From contig CAYSQW010000017.1 in the NCBI GenBank assembly GCA_964433135.1, positions 1-57,049 on the forward strand: a stretch of 57,049 nt of DNA, given 5' to 3'. This document shows positions 52,592 to 57,049 of this stretch, piece after piece. Origin of the DNA: CAYSQW01 sp964433135 (GTDB lineage: Bacteria; Acidobacteriota; Aminicenantia; Aminicenantales; Aminicenantaceae). The notes under the pieces were generated by a model. It saw only the letters and a list, made by a program, of their open reading frames with translations. It was not told where the DNA came from and made no database searches. The first letter of the stretch is position 1, and each line of letters starts with the position of its first letter. The translations under genes and the position numbers were made by a program.

Positions 52592-53056
52592 ATGATGAAA
52601 AAGTCCAAACCGCCTTGGAAATTCCACCATATCTTCACCCGACGCAAGCACCAACATATTTTCTATTCCCCTCGAGAAGGAGGGGGAGAAAAACCGATCT
52701 TTGAGATCCTGGGGATCAAGCCCATCGATTTTCCTCCTGCTGAATGCTTGAAGCGCAGACAGCTGGAACGCAAGTTCCACCGCTTAATACGAATCCTCAA
52801 CAGGCATCGCTTTTTTTGCGAATTCTCTCCCCTTCTGCCTTTGCGGGAAAGTTATCGATATCTGAGCGAAGTGTTCATCTACGAAAATGAAATCCCGAAT
52901 CCCTCCGGATGGAATTCTGTGGTAACAGGGTGTACGGGGGACTGCCTTCGGTGTTTTCAAAAGGAATATTGCAACATCTTCCCGGATTTCATAGCAGATC
53001 TGGAAAAGAATCCCCGTTTTATCAAGGACGTTCTATCTTCGAAGAAACCTTCCTGA
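52592..53056 (+). CDS. Hypothetical protein with C-terminal Cys cluster
   Basis: A 154-residue basic protein without a signal peptide. The C-terminal third has GCTGDCLRCF followed by EYC, an arrangement that could bind a metal or an iron-sulfur cluster. The N-terminal half is rich in Lys, Arg and His. No family was recognised. The start is uncertain: ATG 52592 or 52595 are taken because they are the first ATGs; a TTG at 52556 would extend it. No ribosome-binding site is obvious. It lies just before the convergent brnQ gene. Confidence 0.5.
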   Translation: MMKKSKPPWKFHHIFTRRKHQHIFYSPREGGGEKPIFEILGIKPIDFPPAECLKRRQLERKFHRLIRILNRHRFFCEFSPLLPLRESYRYLSEVFIYENEIPNPSGWNSVVTGCTGDCLRCFQKEYCNIFPDFIADLEKNPRFIKDVLSSKKPS

Positions 53057-53089
53057 AGAAAACGGACATCGCGGCAATGAAGAAACGAT

Positions 53090-54388
53090 TCAAACGGTTT
53101 CCGCAGCGCTTTTTCGCTTTGTCATGCTGAAGGCTCCGATGATCCCGCCGATAACGGCCGGGATAATCCAGGGGAATCCGGCTTTCGCCAGCGGTATGTA
53201 AGCGATCAAATCATTGACCGGAGTTACAGCCACGCCTGTGGAGGCCAGAGCATCGAAAACACTGGTTATCAGAGCGCCGATAACGGCTCCGGTATAAACC
53301 GGTTTGGGGATCGCCTTGTTTCTCACGATGGTCAGCAGGATAAGGATGATGGCTACGGGATACACCAGCACCAAAAGCGGCAGCGCGATTTTGACGATCG
53401 TGGTTACTCCAACCGTGGCGAATACTCCGCTGAAAATACAGGTCCCCACACAGATGGCTTTATATCCGACTTTGCCTTTTGACAAAGTGCTGAAATATTC
53501 AGCCACCGTCGCCGTAAGTCCGATCGAAGTGGTCAAACAGGCCAGTGACACAGCCAATCCGAGAGCGACCTTCCCGGTACCTCCCAGAAGATTCTGCGCG
53601 ATCCCGATCAGAAGCGAGGTGCGTTCGACATCGGCGGCAAACAGGGTGCCCGTCTTGGCACCCAAAAACATCAGACCTCCATATACGAAGCCCAAACCGA
53701 CGGCAGCGATCAATCCGGCCTGGGAAGCCATCCGCACTTGATCGGAAACCCGCTTGTAACCCTTGAATACCAGGGCGGCGATGATGATTTCCGCAAATAC
53801 GATGGAAGCCATGGCATCCATCGTCTGGTAGCCTTCCCGGAAACCGCCCGCAAAGGCATTGGGAATGGTCGCGACCGTCGACGGCCCGAGTGGAGAGATG
53901 ATACCTTTTATGATGATGGTGACCAAGGTGATGAGAAGAAAAGGGGTCAATATTTTTGCAATCTTGTCAACAACCTTGGAAGGATTAAGCGAAAAAAACA
54001 ATGTTATGGTAAAAAATATCAAAGAGGATACGGCCGGTCCGACCCACGGCAAATTCGGGCGAATTCCCATTTCAAAAGTCGTGGCCGCCGTCCGCGGTAT
54101 GGCCAGAAGCGGACCTATCGCCAGGATCACCACGATGCTCAGAATCCTCGCGAATTTCGGTCCCACTCTTTCGGCCAAATGTTCTATCGATCCTCCCGCT
54201 CGAGCCGCAGCCATTATCCCCATCAACGGCATCCCGATGCCGGTGATAAGAAAACCCAACATGGCTGTAAACCATGCCGGCCCGGCCATAAATCCCATAA
54301 AAGGAGGAAATATCAGGTTTCCCGCCCCAAAAAACATGGCGAACAGGGCCATTCCAACCAGAACCACATCATTCATTCTCTTGTTCAT
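53090..54388 (-). CDS. brnQ: Branched-chain amino acid:cation symporter BrnQ
   Basis: A 432-residue membrane protein with about 12 helices. It has the LIV carrier N-terminal motif (LVGMALFAMFFGAGNLIFPP) and the conserved GIGMPLMGIMAAARAGG, GPLLAIPRTAATTFEMG and FSLNPSKVVDKIAKILTP segments. It imports Leu, Ile and Val with Na+ or H+, which fits fermentation of branched-chain amino acids, with AOR (481) able to oxidise the derived aldehydes. ATG 54388 has AGAGG about 7 nt upstream. An inverted repeat ATTCTC-N5-GAGAAT at 54469 lies about 80 nt before the start and may be an operator. Confidence 0.92.
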   Translation of the reverse strand: MNKRMNDVVLVGMALFAMFFGAGNLIFPPFMGFMAGPAWFTAMLGFLITGIGMPLMGIMAAARAGGSIEHLAERVGPKFARILSIVVILAIGPLLAIPRTAATTFEMGIRPNLPWVGPAVSSLIFFTITLFFSLNPSKVVDKIAKILTPFLLITLVTIIIKGIISPLGPSTVATIPNAFAGGFREGYQTMDAMASIVFAEIIIAALVFKGYKRVSDQVRMASQAGLIAAVGLGFVYGGLMFLGAKTGTLFAADVERTSLLIGIAQNLLGGTGKVALGLAVSLACLTTSIGLTATVAEYFSTLSKGKVGYKAICVGTCIFSGVFATVGVTTIVKIALPLLVLVYPVAIILILLTIVRNKAIPKPVYTGAVIGALITSVFDALASTGVAVTPVNDLIAYIPLAKAGFPWIIPAVIGGIIGAFSMTKRKSAAETV

Positions 54389-54468
54389 CAAAACACCTCT
54401 TCAGAAGCAGTAATGTATACCAAAGGCAAAACACGAAGTCAAATAACCGCAATTCCCAATTGGATCAC

Positions 54469-54485
54469 ATTCTCATTGAGAGAAT
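54469..54485. promoter_or_regulatory. 17-bp dyad upstream of brnQ
   Basis: ATTCTC-ATTGA-GAGAAT, with perfect 6-bp arms. A related 17-bp dyad with 7-bp arms lies at 55100. The position about 80 nt upstream of brnQ suits an operator for a dimeric regulator; no candidate regulator is encoded alongside. Confidence 0.35.
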
Positions 54486-54617
54486 AGATCTTATGCCCAT
54501 TTTCGGACACAACCTGTTGTAACGCCGGACATCCACTCCTCCTATATTCAAACAAAGATGCATCGATTATTTCTATTCCTTCGAGTGAGGAATCGTTCAT
54601 GCTGTCATGTATCCAGT

Positions 54618-54633
54618 TGGCATATTAATTGCA
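54618..54633 (+). promoter_or_regulatory. Sigma54-like -24/-12 element
   Basis: TGGCATATTAATTGCA has GG and GC spaced as in sigma54 promoters and differs from the 30870 element at only two of 16 positions. It lies 45 nt before the ATG at 54678. Confidence 0.4.
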
Positions 54634-54677
54634 TTATCATCCATAGGAACAATGAATGGATGATATAGGAGCCCAAA

Positions 54678-55040
54678 ATGAACGCGCAAAAACTTGATGA
54701 TACGGATCTTTTGAAAAAAGCGATAGAAGCTTCAGTCTGCTGCTTTGTTCTTTCCTCACACCTTAGGGACGACCTTCATAACGGAGAAATGGGCTCATGG
54801 CTGAAGGATTCCGCATTCGGCATTTATGACAACGTCATACGCGTTCTCAAACAACCCAATGAAAATGAACGCGCAAGCTCCATTAATACGGCGCGACGAT
54901 CCGTCGTTGAAACCACGGGGATCTTGAAACTTCTCTCGCTTAAAAAACTGATAAACGATAAAAACAAGAAATCTCTTCTGGATGAACTTGATCAGCTCAA
55001 TCATCAATTGGTCGTGTATGAACGAAACATTTTCCGCTGA
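54678..55040 (+). CDS. Small helical protein of unknown function
   Basis: A 120-residue protein without a signal peptide and with high helix propensity throughout (DDTDLLKKAIEASVCCFVLSS, GIYDNVIRVLKQP, SSINTARRSVVETTGILKLL, KKSLLDELDQLNHQLVVYE). The length and four-helix pattern recall four-helix-bundle (avd/S23-type) proteins, but no diagnostic motif is conserved. AGGAG lies 6 nt before the ATG, and a sigma54-like element is upstream. It stands alone between brnQ (divergent) and a TPR gene (convergent). Confidence 0.6.
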   Translation: MNAQKLDDTDLLKKAIEASVCCFVLSSHLRDDLHNGEMGSWLKDSAFGIYDNVIRVLKQPNENERASSINTARRSVVETTGILKLLSLKKLINDKNKKSLLDELDQLNHQLVVYERNIFR

Positions 55041-55415
55041 CCCTCCGGCTTGCGTATCCTTGAGAGGCGTGCATCAGCGGCACGTCCCCGCATCCAGGAA
55101 TTCTCACAATGAGAATACGGAGGAGAAAAAGAAACGACAATCATCCCTTTTCGATACCGATGCAATTCGCAGATGCAAACCCTTTACATTTTCTTTACGC
55201 CGAATCCAGGTTCCCTTCCCGATAAATGTCGGATGCTGATTTCACTCCCGGCATAACTTAGTAGACTCTTTGGTCTCTCTTCTTCCTTCCGGCGGAGGGA
55301 TTTTAAAAAATCGTTCTCTTTGCCCTCCCGCACTTGAAACAACGCACAATCCTCCCATTGGAGAAACACGGCTGAATCGATCATGAGTCATGGCGTCATG
55401 TCACGATCGTTGCAT
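55041..55415. other. Intergenic spacer with a 17-bp palindrome
   Basis: 375 nt between converging genes. No coding potential of note. At 55100-55116 a perfect dyad ATTCTCA-CAA-TGAGAAT resembles the one upstream of brnQ (54469). It is not next to an obvious promoter. No terminator was recognised here. Confidence 0.5.
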
Positions 55416-57049
55416 CTATTTATCGATTAGACTTCCGGTTATTTCTTTTATTTTTTCTTCCTCGCCTCCGAGCTCACGGTATTTATCGAAAAATTGCTTC
55501 GCTTTGACCTCATCCTTTTTCCCAAACCAAATCTCCCCTATTCGCAGATGGACATCAGGATCGCGCGGTTCGAGTTCGGAAGCGATGATATATTCGGCCA
55601 AAGCTTTATCGACATGTTCTCTTTCCATGTGTATATTCCCTAAAGCTTTATGGGACTCAAAAGCCACCGTGCGCGTGGTGACGGTAAGATATACCTGCAG
55701 CCCTTTCTTCGATCTTCTCGTTTTTTTTTCCGATTTCCGGCCGGCTTGTTCATTCGCTATGGCCTTTCGCAAAGCCTTTTCAGCCATGTCGTATTTTTTC
55801 TGCGAAAAATAAACCATTCCAAGATTGTAGGAACTCATGGGATCTGCGGGATCGATCGCCATGACTTTTCCGTAATACAACAAGGAGTTTTCATAGTCCT
55901 TAAATTTGAAGAAGACATTGCCGATCAGATCGAATGCCTGCTTATAATTTTCCTTCAGTTCGGTAGCACGGCAGGCATACTCAAGCGCAAGTCCCGGCAG
56001 TTCCCGGATATTGTAGATCAAGGCAAGATTGTAGTTCAGATCGGCTGAAGTATCATGCAGCTCCAGAAAAGCGGAAAGATATCCCGCAGCATCCGCCAGA
56101 TTGCCGGCCCGCAGCTGAGACATGAATGTACTGTTGACCGCGGTGAGTACGAACTCGAGTTGCGAATGGAACGTATGTCGATAGATTATTTCGGATTCGT
56201 CGACGAAATCTTTAGTCAGCGTTGAAATCGAAGGGGTGACTTTGGATTCGGCGGCCGCTTCCAACAGAAATCCCGCCTGAAGATCAAAGGGTTTTAGTTT
56301 ATAAACCCGCTGCAAAAGCACTTCGGCTTTTTTATATTTCAAATCCTGCATAAGAAGTTTAGCCCAATTTTTTACCGCTTCCTCAAAATAAGGTTTCATT
56401 TCCGAGGCCAATTGAAAGCATTCCTCAGCCTCGAATTTCTCTTTCATGCGGTAGGCGGCATATCCCTTGAGAAAGTACAATTCAGCATGCCTCCCCAGCA
56501 GCACCAGAGCGGCATCCGCCTTATTCCGAGCCGACAACCAGTCTTTACGCTGAAGTTCGATATCAATCATATGGATGCTGCAGGCTACGGGATCATATCC
56601 GGCTCTCTGGGCCGTTCTCAGATAGCCCTCGGCTTCAGGAAAGGCCCCGATATTTTTTTGATGCAATCCAAGAATAAAATAGGGAACCCCCAGATTTTTC
56701 GTCTGTCTGGCGATTTTATTCAAAGCCCTCTGTTGGGCGTCTCGAGATGCATATCGCCGTGAGGATTGACGCCGCACTAATTTTTCTTCGATTTCCTCTA
56801 CAACCATTCGACTGGCTTCCGCGGCCTCTTCCAATCTTCCTTGAGCAAAATAAACGGCTCCCAGCAGGATATAGGCTTCATAAATACCCGGAAATCTATT
56901 TATCTCTTCTTCCAGAACCCTAACGGCATCTTCAAACCTCTCCAGTTTCATATAAGCAAAGGCCAACTCCACGCGAACATCCCGCTTTTTCGGTTTCTCC
57001 GATATATATTTTTCGTAATAGGATGCAGCCTGTCCGAAAAGAGCCATGT
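55416..57049 (-). CDS. Tetratricopeptide-repeat protein, truncated by window end
   Basis: At least 543 residues, open to the window edge. TPR units recur throughout: FEDAVRVLEEEINRFPGIYEAYILLGAVYFAQGRLEEAAEA near the start, ADLNYNLALIYN and SSYNLGMVYFSQKKYDMAEKALRKAI in the second half, and VHLRIGEIWFGKKDEVKAKQFFDKYRELGGEE at the end. No catalytic domain or transmembrane helix is seen in the visible part. TPR solenoids act as scaffolds for protein complexes. ATG 57047 is the first in frame, but the real start probably lies outside the window. The 22-residue basic patch after KAIANEQAGRKSEKKT is an insert between repeats. Confidence 0.85.
   Translation of the reverse strand, partial: MALFGQAASYYEKYISEKPKKRDVRVELAFAYMKLERFEDAVRVLEEEINRFPGIYEAYILLGAVYFAQGRLEEAAEASRMVVEEIEEKLVRRQSSRRYASRDAQQRALNKIARQTKNLGVPYFILGLHQKNIGAFPEAEGYLRTAQRAGYDPVACSIHMIDIELQRKDWLSARNKADAALVLLGRHAELYFLKGYAAYRMKEKFEAEECFQLASEMKPYFEEAVKNWAKLLMQDLKYKKAEVLLQRVYKLKPFDLQAGFLLEAAAESKVTPSISTLTKDFVDESEIIYRHTFHSQLEFVLTAVNSTFMSQLRAGNLADAAGYLSAFLELHDTSADLNYNLALIYNIRELPGLALEYACRATELKENYKQAFDLIGNVFFKFKDYENSLLYYGKVMAIDPADPMSSYNLGMVYFSQKKYDMAEKALRKAIANEQAGRKSEKKTRRSKKGLQVYLTVTTRTVAFESHKALGNIHMEREHVDKALAEYIIASELEPRDPDVHLRIGEIWFGKKDEVKAKQFFDKYRELGGEEEKIKEITGSLIDK

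Noticed and set aside
55184..55384. 66-codon minus-strand frame in the spacer before the TPR gene
   Set aside because: No ribosome-binding site or recognisable motif.

Overview
The window is bacterial chromosomal DNA of medium GC content. Genes are densely packed, mostly with good Shine-Dalgarno sites and several GTG or TTG starts. No rRNA, tRNA, CRISPR array, transposase or integrase was recognised. The gene content points to an anaerobic or microaerophilic degrader of peptides and amino acids: aldehyde:ferredoxin oxidoreductase, L-serine dehydratase, three exported C69 dipeptidases, M28, S9 and S41 peptidases, BrnQ, and two sodium:solute symporters. Several large MacB/FtsX-type permeases without an ATPase, one behind a PadR regulator, recall Acidobacteriota or Aminicenantia. 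That taxonomic guess is inference from gene families only.

Layout. 1-8.9 kb: edge of an L-serine dehydratase gene, AOR, an SGNH hydrolase, an acyl-CoA synthetase with a structured leader, a UbiE-like methyltransferase, Tex, and a homocysteine S-methyltransferase-like protein. 9.0-22.4 kb: a coherent catabolic block. A good promoter at 9003 precedes SDR - SDR - exported C69 dipeptidase - GcvPA-like - GcvPB-like - SSS symporter. A second SSS symporter and a UroD/MtaA-like protein lie on the minus strand, and a second C69 dipeptidase has its own promoter and a strong terminator. The two P-protein-like subunits keep the PLP lysine but have lost several motifs of true glycine decarboxylase, and no GcvH, GcvT or Lpd gene is present. 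I infer a secreted dipeptidase plus importer plus PLP-decarboxylase route for an unidentified amino compound.

22.4-26.3 kb: a Tat-type exported Fe-superoxide dismutase, an M28 peptidase and an AcoX-like kinase. 26.3-29.6 kb: a 1.3-kb non-coding, G-poor tract, two copies of a 16-bp palindrome (TGTCGGCATGCCGACA), parA, parB, then an AT-rich spacer with DnaA-box-like motifs. This may be a segregation centromere with a non-canonical parS, possibly at a replication origin.

29.6-48.2 kb: a saccharopine-dehydrogenase-like enzyme, PadR plus an orphan permease, a third C69 peptidase, two small exported proteins, an ABC-2 exporter operon (ATPase and two permeases) with a half-size EamA protein, two more MacB-like permeases, a methyltransferase and an S41 peptidase. 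48.2-57 kb: an S9 peptidase whose catalytic triad falls at the same residue numbers as human DPP-IV, an XRE regulator/membrane protein pair with tandem operators, small lipoproteins and hypotheticals, BrnQ, and a TPR protein cut by the window end.

Coordinates and motif matches were read by eye. Family calls rest on remembered conserved motifs; no database search was run.
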